DNA of 64,000 bases from Chryseobacterium sp. (GTDB lineage Bacteria > Bacteroidota > Bacteroidia > Flavobacteriales > Weeksellaceae), in contig JAPUEB010000030.1 in assembly GCA_027492795.1 (NCBI GenBank), forward strand, positions 1-64,000, written 5' to 3'. The position numbers and the translations under genes were made by a program. Shown piece by piece: positions 8,344-16,101 of the stretch. Below the pieces are notes generated by a model, which saw only the letters and a program-made list of their open reading frames with translations, was not told the origin of the DNA and made no database searches. Position 1 is the stretch's first letter. The number at the start of each line of letters is the position of its first letter.

Positions 8344-9195
8344 CTACTTGTTGTAAAGCAAATTCACGGTTTTTGAAACAGTTTCTTTGATTTCGGTTCT
8401 CTTCACGATAAAATCTACAAATCCTTTGTCTTGGATAAATTCCGATGTCTGGAAACCTTCCGGCAAATCTTTACCAATCGTTTCACGAATAACTCTCGGA
8501 CCTGCAAAACCGATTAAAGCTCCCGGTTCCGCCATAATAATATCGGCTGTCATTGCGAAAGATGCTGTAATTCCTCCAAAAGTTGGGTCGCAAAGATAGG
8601 CGATGTATGGAAGTTTTGCTTCCGAAAGTTGCGCCAATTTACTCTGAACTTTTGCCAACTGCATCAAAGAATAGGTTGCTTCCTGCATTCTCGCACCTCC
8701 AGATTGACAAATAATCATGTAAGGAAGACGGTTTTTGATGCAATAATCTACCGCTCTACGGATTTTTTCGCCCATTACGGAACCCAAAGAACCACCGATA
8801 AAACTGAAATCCATGCAGGAAATAACCATTTCGGTTCCGTTCACTTTTCCTACTGCGTTTCGGATGGAATCTTTTAGTTTGGTTTTTGCCGTAACTTCTT
8901 TCAAACGGTCGCTGTAAGCTTTCGTATCTTTGAAATTCAGCATATCCACACTTTCCACATTCGCGTCCAGTTCCGTGTATTTATTGTCGTCGAAAAGCAT
9001 TTCGTAGAACTCGTTGCTGCCAATTCGCACATGGAAATCGTCTTCCGGCGATACGTAATTGTTCTTTTTCAGCTCTTCGTGTTCTACAATTTTTCCGGAC
9101 GGCGTTTGATGCCAAAGTCCTTTCGGAACGTCCTTTTTTTCTTCTGTAGAAGTGGTGATATTTTTTGCTTTTCTTTTAAACCAGTCAAATGCCAT
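8344..9195 (-). CDS. accD: Acetyl-CoA carboxylase carboxyltransferase subunit beta
   Basis: 283 residues, orthologous over its length to AccD: crotonase-like carboxyltransferase domain from about residue 90, with the [11 protein letters not shown] and SGGARMQEA segments and the [12 protein letters not shown] loop. It transfers carboxyl from biotin to acetyl-CoA together with AccA in fatty-acid synthesis. The N-terminal zinc ribbon of E. coli AccD (four Cys) is present as sequence but without cysteines: positions equivalent to the four Cys appear as Thr31, Gly34, Ser49 and Asp52. I remember the same loss in other Flavobacteriia. Located upstream of, and reading away from, the fbaA gene end. 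Confidence 0.95.
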   Translation of the reverse strand: MAFDWFKRKAKNITTSTEEKKDVPKGLWHQTPSGKIVEHEELKKNNYVSPEDDFHVRIGSNEFYEMLFDDNKYTELDANVESVDMLNFKDTKAYSDRLKEVTAKTKLKDSIRNAVGKVNGTEMVISCMDFSFIGGSLGSVMGEKIRRAVDYCIKNRLPYMIICQSGGARMQEATYSLMQLAKVQSKLAQLSEAKLPYIAYLCDPTFGGITASFAMTADIIMAEPGALIGFAGPRVIRETIGKDLPEGFQTSEFIQDKGFVDFIVKRTEIKETVSKTVNLLYNK

Positions 9196-9279
9196 AGTAA
9201 TTGATTTGAGATTTGAAACGTGTAATTTGAAATTATTTTATTCTGCAAAAATATCAAATTTCAAACATCAAATTTCAAA

Positions 9280-10350
9280 TTATTTTAAAGTATTTACGTT
9301 GTTCAAGTCTTCAAAAGCCTGAACCAATCTTGCTCCGAAAGTTTCTTCGCCTTTTCTTACCCAAACTCTCGGGTCGTAATATTTTTTGTTTGGCTTGTCG
9401 TCGCCTTCCGGATTTCCAATTTGCGTTTGAAGATATGCGGATTTTTCTGCCATATAATCGCGGATTCCTTCTGAGTAAGCGAATTGTAGGTCGGTATCAA
9501 TATTCATTTTAATTACTCCATAATCAATCGCTTCGCGAATTTCCTCTAAAGAAGAACCAGAACCTCCGTGGAATACGAAATTGATCGGCTCTTCACCCGT
9601 TCCAAATTTTTCCTGAACATATTTTTGAGAATTATCTAAAATTTTCGGAGTTAATACCACGTTTCCAGGTTTATAAACACCGTGAACGTTACCAAAAGCT
9701 GCTGCAATAGTGAAATTTGGAGAAATTGCTTTCAATCTTTCGTATGCATAAGCTACTTCAGAAGGTTGCGTGTAGAGTTTAGAAGAATCTACACCAGAAT
9801 TATCTACGCCGTCTTCTTCACCGCCAGTTACACCCAGCTCGATTTCTAAAGTCATTCCCATTTTTGCCATTCTTTCGAAATAACGGCATGAAATATCCAT
9901 ATTTTCTTCCAAAGATTCTTCAGAAAGGTCAAGCATGTGCGATGAATAGAGGGATTTTCCTGTTCTTGCGAAAAACTCTTCGTTAGCGTCCATCAAACCG
10001 TCAATCCAAGGCAATAATTTTTTTGCACAGTGGTCGGTGTGGAGAATTACCGTTGCTCCGTAAGCTTCAGCAAGTGTGTGGATGTGTTGCGCACCTGCAA
10101 TTCCGCCCAAAATTGCGGCTTTTTGCCCATCGTTGCTCAATCCTTTTCCTGCGTTGAAAGCTGCACCACCATTAGAAAACTGTATAATTACGGGAGAATT
10201 TAGTTTTGCTGCGGTTTCCATCGTTGCGTTCACGTTGCTCGAACCGATAACGTTTACCGCCGGAAGCGCAAATTTATTTTCTTTCGCATACTGAAAAATG
10301 TCGGTTACCATTTGTCCTGTGGCAACACCTGCCGGAAACAATCTGCTCAT
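9280..10350 (-). CDS. fbaA: Class II fructose-bisphosphate aldolase
   Basis: 356 residues, the size of the class IIA zinc aldolases. It splits fructose 1,6-bisphosphate into the two triose phosphates in glycolysis and runs in reverse in gluconeogenesis. Visible motifs include the zinc-site HTDHC (about residue 108), the ELGVTGGEEDGVDN stretch, and the phosphate-binding FHGGSGSS near residue 265. ATG at 10350. The gene is followed after 84 bp by accD on the same strand, with AT-rich repeats in the gap. Confidence 0.96.
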   Translation of the reverse strand: MSRLFPAGVATGQMVTDIFQYAKENKFALPAVNVIGSSNVNATMETAAKLNSPVIIQFSNGGAAFNAGKGLSNDGQKAAILGGIAGAQHIHTLAEAYGATVILHTDHCAKKLLPWIDGLMDANEEFFARTGKSLYSSHMLDLSEESLEENMDISCRYFERMAKMGMTLEIELGVTGGEEDGVDNSGVDSSKLYTQPSEVAYAYERLKAISPNFTIAAAFGNVHGVYKPGNVVLTPKILDNSQKYVQEKFGTGEEPINFVFHGGSGSSLEEIREAIDYGVIKMNIDTDLQFAYSEGIRDYMAEKSAYLQTQIGNPEGDDKPNKKYYDPRVWVRKGEETFGARLVQAFEDLNNVNTLK

Positions 10351-10425
10351 AATTTTTAGATTTTTTAAAAGATTTATTTGTGTTAAATTTATTCTTGTAA
10401 AGTTAAGAAATTTATGCGAGAAATA

Positions 10426-11292
10426 TTAATTGCGCTTATCTTTCCCCCAAAGCAACCTTTCCCTCAATTTATCAAAGAAATTAATGTCTTTTGGAAGCAA
10501 AAGATGTAGCTCGAAAGGCGCTTTTTTTATCCAAACTTCTTCGTCGGTATTCAGTTCGTAAAGTCGGGAATCCAAAGAAAGAGAATATTGTGGAACGCGG
10601 CTTTCAACTTTTAGATGTATTTCTGCGTCGTCTTTGATGACAATTGGACGAACATTCAAATTATGAGGAGCAATCGGCGTTAAAACAAAATTATCGTTTG
10701 TGGGCGCGATAATCGGGCCGCCGCAACTTAAAGAATAGGCTGTAGAACCTGTCGGTGTAGAAACAATCAATCCATCTGCCCAAAAAACGGTGAGAAAATC
10801 GTCATTAATATACGTATCCACCGTAATCATTGAGGTGGTTTCCTTTCGTATGATGCTCAAATCGTTTAATGCATACGGAAATGCAATGGAATTGTTTTTC
10901 GTAAAAACCTGAATGACAGATCTTTTGCTTAGAACCAATTCGCCATTTACAATATTGTCGATATTATTAAAAATTTCTTCTTTGCTGAAACTCGCCAAAA
11001 AACCAAGACGACCCGTGTTTACGCCAATTACGGGAATTTGTAGATCCTGAATGAAAATCAGCGCGTTCAAAATAGTTCCGTCGCCACCAAAACTAAAGAA
11101 AAAATCCACATTTTGGTTTTGCAAATCTTCTTTTGAGGAAAACGTGGCAAAATCTTTGGAAAACTGTAGGTCGTTTGCGGTATTTTGGTGCAAAACGGCT
11201 TCAATATTCCGCTTCGCCAATTCCGAAATGAATTTGCTTAAATACAGAAAAGTATCCAAATCTGTTTTTTGTGAATAAATGGCGGCTTTCAT
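10426..11292 (-). CDS. nadK: NAD kinase
   Basis: 288 residues. It phosphorylates NAD to NADP using ATP or polyphosphate. The family signatures are FGGDGTILNAL (about residue 69), NTGRLGFLA, and the NAD-binding DGLIVSTPTGSTAYSLS segment. It lies downstream of the CBS-domain gene on the same strand, an arrangement often seen in Flavobacteriia, although an inverted-repeat element now fills the 204 bp between them. Confidence 0.95.
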   Translation of the reverse strand: MKAAIYSQKTDLDTFLYLSKFISELAKRNIEAVLHQNTANDLQFSKDFATFSSKEDLQNQNVDFFFSFGGDGTILNALIFIQDLQIPVIGVNTGRLGFLASFSKEEIFNNIDNIVNGELVLSKRSVIQVFTKNNSIAFPYALNDLSIIRKETTSMITVDTYINDDFLTVFWADGLIVSTPTGSTAYSLSCGGPIIAPTNDNFVLTPIAPHNLNVRPIVIKDDAEIHLKVESRVPQYSLSLDSRLYELNTDEEVWIKKAPFELHLLLPKDINFFDKLRERLLWGKDKRN

Positions 11293-11337
11293 TGGGTTTT
11301 CAGGTTTATAATGTAGGTTTTTACTTTAAAATTTTTC

Positions 11338-11487
11338 AACCACAAAAGTCACAAAAGATTTAATCTTTCTGATATTAAACCCTTTCAAAATGAGCGAACA
11401 AAAGTTTGAAAATTAGAGATTTTCACTATTGTTTTCTTTATATACGCAATAAATTCCATTTCAAAATCTTTTGTGCCTTTTGTGGTT
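11338..11487. repeat. AACCACAAAAG inverted-repeat element between CBS gene and nadK
   Basis: Arms of 23 nt (11338-11360 and 11465-11487) match in 22 positions after reverse complementing. The element fills nearly the whole gap between two genes transcribed in the same direction, so its transcript could fold into a long hairpin. Confidence 0.82.
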
Positions 11488-11496
11488 CAAGTTCTT

Positions 11497-12150
11497 CTAA
11501 AACTCCAAATATTTCTGGAAAAATCCGAAACGGTCTTTCAACAAATCTTCTTTTTCGTCGCTGTAATGCTTGTGAACCACGTTGTAGCCATATCTTTCAA
11601 AGGTTTCATCGATGGAGCTCAAGTTTTCGTTGCTTATTTTTAACGTGAGCCAAAAATTGTCTTCATTTATTGCACTTACATAACAACCATAAATTTTTGC
11701 ATTATTTCCTTCTACAATTTTTGCAATTTCGGTGAAGGAATAGTGGTTGGAGGTGGTTTGTATGGTCAAAATTGCGCCTGGTTCCGAAAATAGCGGATAT
11801 TTTGAAAACTCGTTAAAAATATCGTCGCAGGAAATATAACCAAGATATTTTTCGGTGTGTCCGATAACGGGAACCACATTCGCATTGAAAATATGGAAGA
11901 GTTTCACCGTGTCCAAGATGTTTCCGTCTTCCAAAATGGCAAATTTCTCAAAATGAATTTCAAGCGAACCTAAAGTTCCTTCCGGACTTTCCTCCAAAAA
12001 ACTTTGGCTCAAAGCGCCCACAAAAGTTCCTTTTTTCTTGATAAATATATGGGAATATCCAAACTCCTTCGCAATTTCCGAGGCTTCCTCGATACTGTCG
12101 GACCAATTGAACGCTGGATAATCTTTGGAGATATAATCTTTAATAAACAT
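11497..12150 (-). CDS. CBS-domain protein
   Basis: 217 residues. Two CBS motifs cover about residues 1-125 (SHIFIKKKGTFVGALS and VVPVIGHTEKYLGYIS are the strand-helix cores), followed by an ACT-like C-terminal half with VSAINEDNFWLTLKIS. Such proteins bind adenine nucleotides and regulate partners. Its position before nadK, conserved in relatives as I recall, makes a role in nicotinamide or adenine nucleotide sensing plausible but unproven. Confidence 0.8.
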   Translation of the reverse strand: MFIKDYISKDYPAFNWSDSIEEASEIAKEFGYSHIFIKKKGTFVGALSQSFLEESPEGTLGSLEIHFEKFAILEDGNILDTVKLFHIFNANVVPVIGHTEKYLGYISCDDIFNEFSKYPLFSEPGAILTIQTTSNHYSFTEIAKIVEGNNAKIYGCYVSAINEDNFWLTLKISNENLSSIDETFERYGYNVVHKHYSDEKEDLLKDRFGFFQKYLEF

Positions 12151-12327
12151 TACGCTAAAGTAAGAATTTTTGAAGAAAGGAGGGGCTTTATGAAAAATTT
12201 TAGTAAAAAAAATAAAAAAATTTGGATGATATGGTTTTTAAAGTATATCTTTGTCGCCTTTCATTTTTACTTTTTATTAGATTTATTTCAAACTGCACTG
12301 TCCATCAGGATTTTGCAGTTTTTTTTG

Positions 12328-12362
12328 GTGGTTGCTAGTTGCTTGTTTCTAGTTTTGCAGAA
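12328..12362. repeat. CAACTAG-type repeat, reverse orientation
   Basis: The stretch GGTTGCTAGTTGCTTG followed by TTTCTAGTTTTGCAG is the reverse complement of the tandem-word repeat at 59-98. It lies between the TrmH-family gene and the CBS gene. Confidence 0.5.
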
Positions 12363-12390
12363 AAATGGTAATCTTCGGACTTCGGACTCC

Positions 12391-12933
12391 CTACTTCAGA
12401 ATTCTAAAAAACTCCCACATCACAATTCCGCCACAAACAGAAACGTTCAGAGAATGTTTGGTTCCCAATTGTGGAATTTCTAAAAAATGGTTGCAATGCG
12501 GTAATATTTCATCGGAAATTCCATCCACTTCGTTTCCTAAAACCAAGGCGTATTTTGAGTTTTTCTCGATTTTAAATTCGGTAATCATTTCAGAATCAGA
12601 AGTTTGTTCAATTCCCAATACTTCGTATTTTAAAGTCTTTAAATCCAAAACAGCTTCGGTAACGGACTCATAATATTGCCAATCTACACTTTCCGTTGCG
12701 CCTAATGCAGCTTTATGAATTTCTCGGTGAGGTGGTCGCGGCGTAATTCCGCACAGAATAATTTTTTCTACGAGAAATGCATCCGCTGTTCTGAAAACTG
12801 CACCAACATTGTGCATGCTTCTCACATTATCCAAAACCACAACGAGCGGAATTTTCTCGGTTTCGCGGAAGGTTTCCACATCAATTCTGCCGAGTTCTTC
12901 TAATTTTAGTTTTTTTGTCAACTTTGTCATCAT
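12391..12933 (-). CDS. TrmH-family (SpoU) RNA 2'-O-methyltransferase
   Basis: 180 residues with the SPOUT knot motifs: NVRSMHNVGAVFRTADAF (motif 1, about residue 38), LVLGNEVDGIS (motif 2, about residue 131) and IPQLGTKHSLNVSVCGG (motif 3, about residue 155). It is therefore an S-adenosylmethionine-dependent tRNA or rRNA 2'-O-ribose methylase. It lacks the N-terminal substrate-binding domain of RlmB-type members, so the target base cannot be named. Two adjacent ATG codons (12933 and 12930) are possible starts. Confidence 0.88.
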   Translation of the reverse strand: MMTKLTKKLKLEELGRIDVETFRETEKIPLVVVLDNVRSMHNVGAVFRTADAFLVEKIILCGITPRPPHREIHKAALGATESVDWQYYESVTEAVLDLKTLKYEVLGIEQTSDSEMITEFKIEKNSKYALVLGNEVDGISDEILPHCNHFLEIPQLGTKHSLNVSVCGGIVMWEFFRILK

Positions 12934-12938
12934 TTTTG

Positions 12939-12946
12939 CAAAGATA
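12939..12946 (-). promoter_or_regulatory. Candidate -7 element of the TrmH-family gene
   Basis: TATCTTTG on the minus strand matches TAnnTTTG and ends only 5 nt before the first ATG, which would make the mRNA leaderless or nearly so. No convincing -33 TTG is seen. Confidence 0.35.
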
Positions 12947-13020
12947 GGAGTTGTAATTCAGAATAAATTTCTCATCAGAAATAATTAATTTTACACAAGA
13001 AATTCTAAAAAATTAAAAAA

Positions 13021-13893
13021 ATGATACTCGGACCAGTTGATATCGTAGAAAATAGCATCACAAAAGAAGAATTTCAACAAAAATATTTCAAGCCTCAAAA
13101 GCCCGTCCTCATCAAAGGTTTGGCGAAACAGTGGGGAGAATATCAAAAATGGAATTTCGATTATATCCGCGAAAAAGCCGGCGAACAGGTGATTCCTATT
13201 TACGACAATAAACCTGCAGATGCCAATAAAAGTTCGGATACACCTGCAACAAAGATGAAGATGAGAGATTATATTGATACGATACGAAAACAGCCTTCCG
13301 ATTTGCGCATTTTTTTCTACATCATCACCGAAAAATTGCCGGAATTGCTGAATAACTTTACGTATCCCGATTTGGGAATTCGGTTTTTCAAAAAAATTCC
13401 AACTTTATTTTTTGGCGGTTCCGAAGCTCACGTTTTAATGCATTATGACGTAGATTTGGGAGATTTCATGCATTTTCATTTTGAAGGAAAAAAGAGAATC
13501 TTGCTGTTTGATCAGAAACAGTCGAGTTTTTTGTATCGAGTTCCGCTTTCGGTTCATACCATAGAAGATATTGATTATGAAAATCCGGATTACGAAAAAT
13601 ATCCCGCCTTGAAATACGCAAAAGGCTACGAAATTTTTATGGAACACGGCGACGCGCTTTTTATTCCTGGAGCGTGGTGGCATTTCAACCGATATTTGGA
13701 ACCGGGTTTTTCACTTTCACTAAGAGCGCTTCCGAATAAACCTGGAAGATTTTTGAATATGCTGTATCAAGTTTTTCCGATGAGATATACCGACAAACTG
13801 ATGCGGAAAATTTTCAAGGCAAAATGGGTTGACTATAAAAAACAGTGGGCTTACGAAAGAAGCTCGAAGGCAATGAAAAAACGCGGATTGTAA
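13021..13893 (+). CDS. Cupin-like (JmjC-type) oxygenase-family protein
   Basis: 290 residues. The double-stranded beta-helix iron site is visible as H141-Y-D143 and H221 in GAWWHFNRY, the HxD...H triad of Fe(II)/2-oxoglutarate hydroxylases related to the JmjC and FIH group. Bacterial members hydroxylate ribosomal proteins or other targets; the substrate here is unknown. Cytoplasmic, no signal peptide. It stands alone with convergent transcription from the right. Confidence 0.83.
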   Translation: MILGPVDIVENSITKEEFQQKYFKPQKPVLIKGLAKQWGEYQKWNFDYIREKAGEQVIPIYDNKPADANKSSDTPATKMKMRDYIDTIRKQPSDLRIFFYIITEKLPELLNNFTYPDLGIRFFKKIPTLFFGGSEAHVLMHYDVDLGDFMHFHFEGKKRILLFDQKQSSFLYRVPLSVHTIEDIDYENPDYEKYPALKYAKGYEIFMEHGDALFIPGAWWHFNRYLEPGFSLSLRALPNKPGRFLNMLYQVFPMRYTDKLMRKIFKAKWVDYKKQWAYERSSKAMKKRGL

Positions 13894-13924
13894 TTATTTT
13901 TCAGATTTGAAAAACTCACGAATT

Positions 13925-13985
13925 GGGGTTCGCGCGGAGCGCGACACATTGTTAACCTCTTGCGACTTGTCGCTGGAGGATTGAA
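13925..13985. repeat. GC-rich stem-forming segment
   Basis: In a very AT-rich gap, GTTCGCGCGGAGCGCGAC and then CTTGCGACTTGTCGCTGGAGG form short self-complementary arms (CGCG/CGCG and GCGAC/GTCGC). It has no reading frame and does not fold as a tRNA by eye. It is probably another dispersed repeat or a small structured RNA. Confidence 0.4.
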
Positions 13986-14035
13986 CTGAAATTTAAGACT
14001 AGTTTTAAAACGTTGAATTTGTTTCTCATAAAAAA

Positions 14036-14068
14036 GAGCCCTGGGAAAATCCCAAGACTCTAAAAACA
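14036..14068. terminator. Imperfect stem-loop between convergent genes
   Basis: Outer arms AGAG/CTCT and inner arms TGGGA/TCCCA with internal mismatches lie between the cupin-like gene (plus) and the LuxR-type gene (minus). A's on both sides give a T tract on one strand each. A bidirectional terminator is likely. Confidence 0.45.
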
Positions 14069-14168
14069 CAAATGATGAAAAAAAATTTCGGGGCAAACAT
14101 ATTGCTTTACTTAACATAATGCAAGAAAACCACGCACTCACTTTCACTCACAATTGAAAATCAACGGT

Positions 14169-15506
14169 TTATATTTGATCGATTGCGTGGTAAATATCCT
14201 GTTCCTGCGTGATATTTAATTTTTTTCGTAAACGATACTTTCGGTTTTCGACAGATTTTGGAGTAGAATTGGTGAAAATTGCGATGTCTTTTGTAGGAAA
14301 TTTCATCTTCATATACATACAAAATTTCACTTCGGATGAAGATAGGGGTGGCTCAAAAGTGTTGAGTTTTTGATATAGTTCAGGATAAACTTCCGGAAAT
14401 TTAACGTAAAAAGCTTCTTCATTTTCCTTTGCAAGTTGAGTGAGATTTTTTATTTCGTCCGTAGAAGTTGTGCGTTCCTGAACCTCAATTTTAAGCTTTT
14501 TTTCTTTTTTTCTGAAATAATAAAGGAGATAAAATACGCCCAAAAGCATCACGGGAATTACTACAAAAATCATTTTTGAGGTGGATTCTTTTTCCTCATC
14601 TGCTTTATTAAAGTTATTTTTCTCCAGAAATTCTACCATTTTTAGCTTCACATTCGCGATACTGTCGCTCATCCTTTTAAAATCACTCGAATATAAAGTC
14701 GCCGTTTTATAATCCTTTTTTTCCTGATAAACCGCGGAAATCATCGGATTTATATAAAATATTTCGCTAGGAATATCTTTTTCTTTTGCAATTTTCACCG
14801 CTTGAAGATAATTTTGCAGCGCCAAATCATAATTTTTCTCCTGCATCGCCTGAAAACCATACAATTTATACAATCTGGTCTGTAAAAAAGGTTCGGACAA
14901 GCTATTGGTTTCTACTTCGGTTATTTTTACATATTTGTCCGCCTCCGTTTTGTTTTTTTCAATGAGGTAGCACATCGCCAAAGTATTCGCTAATCTTGCA
15001 CGATAATAATGATATTCAAAGCTTTGCGGAGATAAAGTGGAGGCTAAATCAAAAATCTTTTTGGTATTGGCGACAATTACTTCTGATTTTTCTCCTTTCA
15101 GTTCGAGAATGTTGTTTCTGAAAATAGAAATCTTCAGCTGCAAAGTAGTTTTCTGGTGTTCATCTTTTAAATTATCCGAAATTTTCTGTGCCTTATCGAT
15201 AAATTTTTCAGCTTCGGCAGAATTTCTCACATACAAATAAAGCCAAGCTTCATAAGCGGTGATAACGCCCATTTCATAAGAATCCGGTTCCAGAGAAGGC
15301 TTTATTTTTAAAACAATTTCAGCGATAGATTTGCTGTCGTTGTGGTGGTAATAATTTTGAAGACATTTTCTTATATCCTGAAAATCAGCGGTTTTATAAT
15401 GATATTCCTTCTTCAAAATATCGGAACATTGAAACGGAGACTTGGTTTCTGCACCCAATTTCGAGGTGAAAATTATAAATAATATGATGTATATCCTGAA
15501 AAACAT
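14169..15506 (-). CDS. TPR-containing membrane regulator with LuxR-type C-terminal HTH
   Basis: 445 residues from ATG 15506, which opens a signal sequence (MFFRIYIILFIIFTSK); the longer frame would begin upstream of it and is not favoured. Helical tetratricopeptide-like repeats fill about residues 60-290, a single membrane helix lies at about 311-331, then a coiled segment and a helix-turn-helix at about 385-445 (LSSSEVKFCMYMKMKFPTKD, then SVENRKYRLRKKL). The periplasmic TPR part would sense something and the cytoplasmic HTH bind DNA. This one-component design is common in Flavobacteriia. Target genes unknown. Confidence 0.82.
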   Translation of the reverse strand: MFFRIYIILFIIFTSKLGAETKSPFQCSDILKKEYHYKTADFQDIRKCLQNYYHHNDSKSIAEIVLKIKPSLEPDSYEMGVITAYEAWLYLYVRNSAEAEKFIDKAQKISDNLKDEHQKTTLQLKISIFRNNILELKGEKSEVIVANTKKIFDLASTLSPQSFEYHYYRARLANTLAMCYLIEKNKTEADKYVKITEVETNSLSEPFLQTRLYKLYGFQAMQEKNYDLALQNYLQAVKIAKEKDIPSEIFYINPMISAVYQEKKDYKTATLYSSDFKRMSDSIANVKLKMVEFLEKNNFNKADEEKESTSKMIFVVIPVMLLGVFYLLYYFRKKEKKLKIEVQERTTSTDEIKNLTQLAKENEEAFYVKFPEVYPELYQKLNTFEPPLSSSEVKFCMYMKMKFPTKDIAIFTNSTPKSVENRKYRLRKKLNITQEQDIYHAIDQI

Positions 15507-16101
15507 TTTCTTTTGAATGAAGATGCAAAGTAAGCGAGAAACAAATGATAAAACCAAACATTTGTTCAAAAAACTTAATTAAACTTTTGGTTTATACTTG
15601 CTATATTTTTTTATCTCAACAAACGCAAAGATTGATTGATCAATTATCCTTAATTCTTGTTCGCAAAGGCGCTTTGCTTAGCCAATTATAATTGTTATAT
15701 AATGTTTTAATAATATAAATTGAGGTCATTACTTAATTGCATACTATTATAATATTTTGATTTTGATAATCAATCAGATACAGAAATATGCGCAAAAATT
15801 GTCATGCTGAAAGCATCTCTACAAAGATATTTAGATTCCTACGGAATGACAAACACTGTGTTTATAAGGATTGTTTAATATGAAGTTAAGTAATGACCTC
15901 AAAATATAAATTTCCAAAATCAATTGCTAAGTAAAACGCCTTTGCGATCGTAATTTAAAAGTTTTTTGTAAAAAATTCCTTGCGCTCTTTGCGATTAAAT
16001 AAAATAGCACAAAACTTTTTTCGATGATTTCGCTATTTTTTATTTACAATCCTAACACTTAATTTTTCGTAAATTTACCCTCTTCAAATTCAGGGCAAAC
16101 A
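15507..16101. other. 595-bp gap before mutS: nested repeats, no gene
   Basis: No reading frame here looks coding. It holds an inverted pair of GCAAAGGCGC-family arms (about 15656-15688 and 15921-15953, then a further CTTTGCGATTAAA part at 15975-15999) and, nested in their loop, a complete 183-bp MITE-like element (15720-15902). The remaining bases are AT-rich leader of mutS. Confidence 0.75.
15720..15902. mobile_element. MITE-like element, copy 1
   Basis: 183 bp with perfect 17-bp terminal inverted repeats TTGAGGTCATTACTTAA (15720-15736 and 15886-15902). It is bracketed by a perfect 8-bp direct repeat AATATAAA (15712-15719 and 15903-15910), as expected for target-site duplication. It carries no gene. 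The interior contains a GTCATGCTGAAAGC...TCCTACGGAATGAC stem also seen as stand-alone palindromes. Copy 2 at 47235-47418 aligns through its whole length in opposite orientation. Confidence 0.88.

Noticed and set aside
8199-8390. 63-codon frame inside the AACCACAAAAG element
   Set aside because: Lies almost entirely in repeat DNA and runs into the repeat arm and accD; no homology evident.
12189-12483. Possible small membrane protein beginning MKNFSKKNKKIWMIW
   Set aside because: It overlaps the end of the TrmH-family gene on the other strand and reads through a dispersed repeat; hydrophobicity is expected from the AT-rich sequence. Not excluded but unsupported.
13925-13985. GC-rich segment as a tRNA gene
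   Set aside because: No cloverleaf, no TTCGAAT-type T loop in the right place and no acceptor stem could be drawn.
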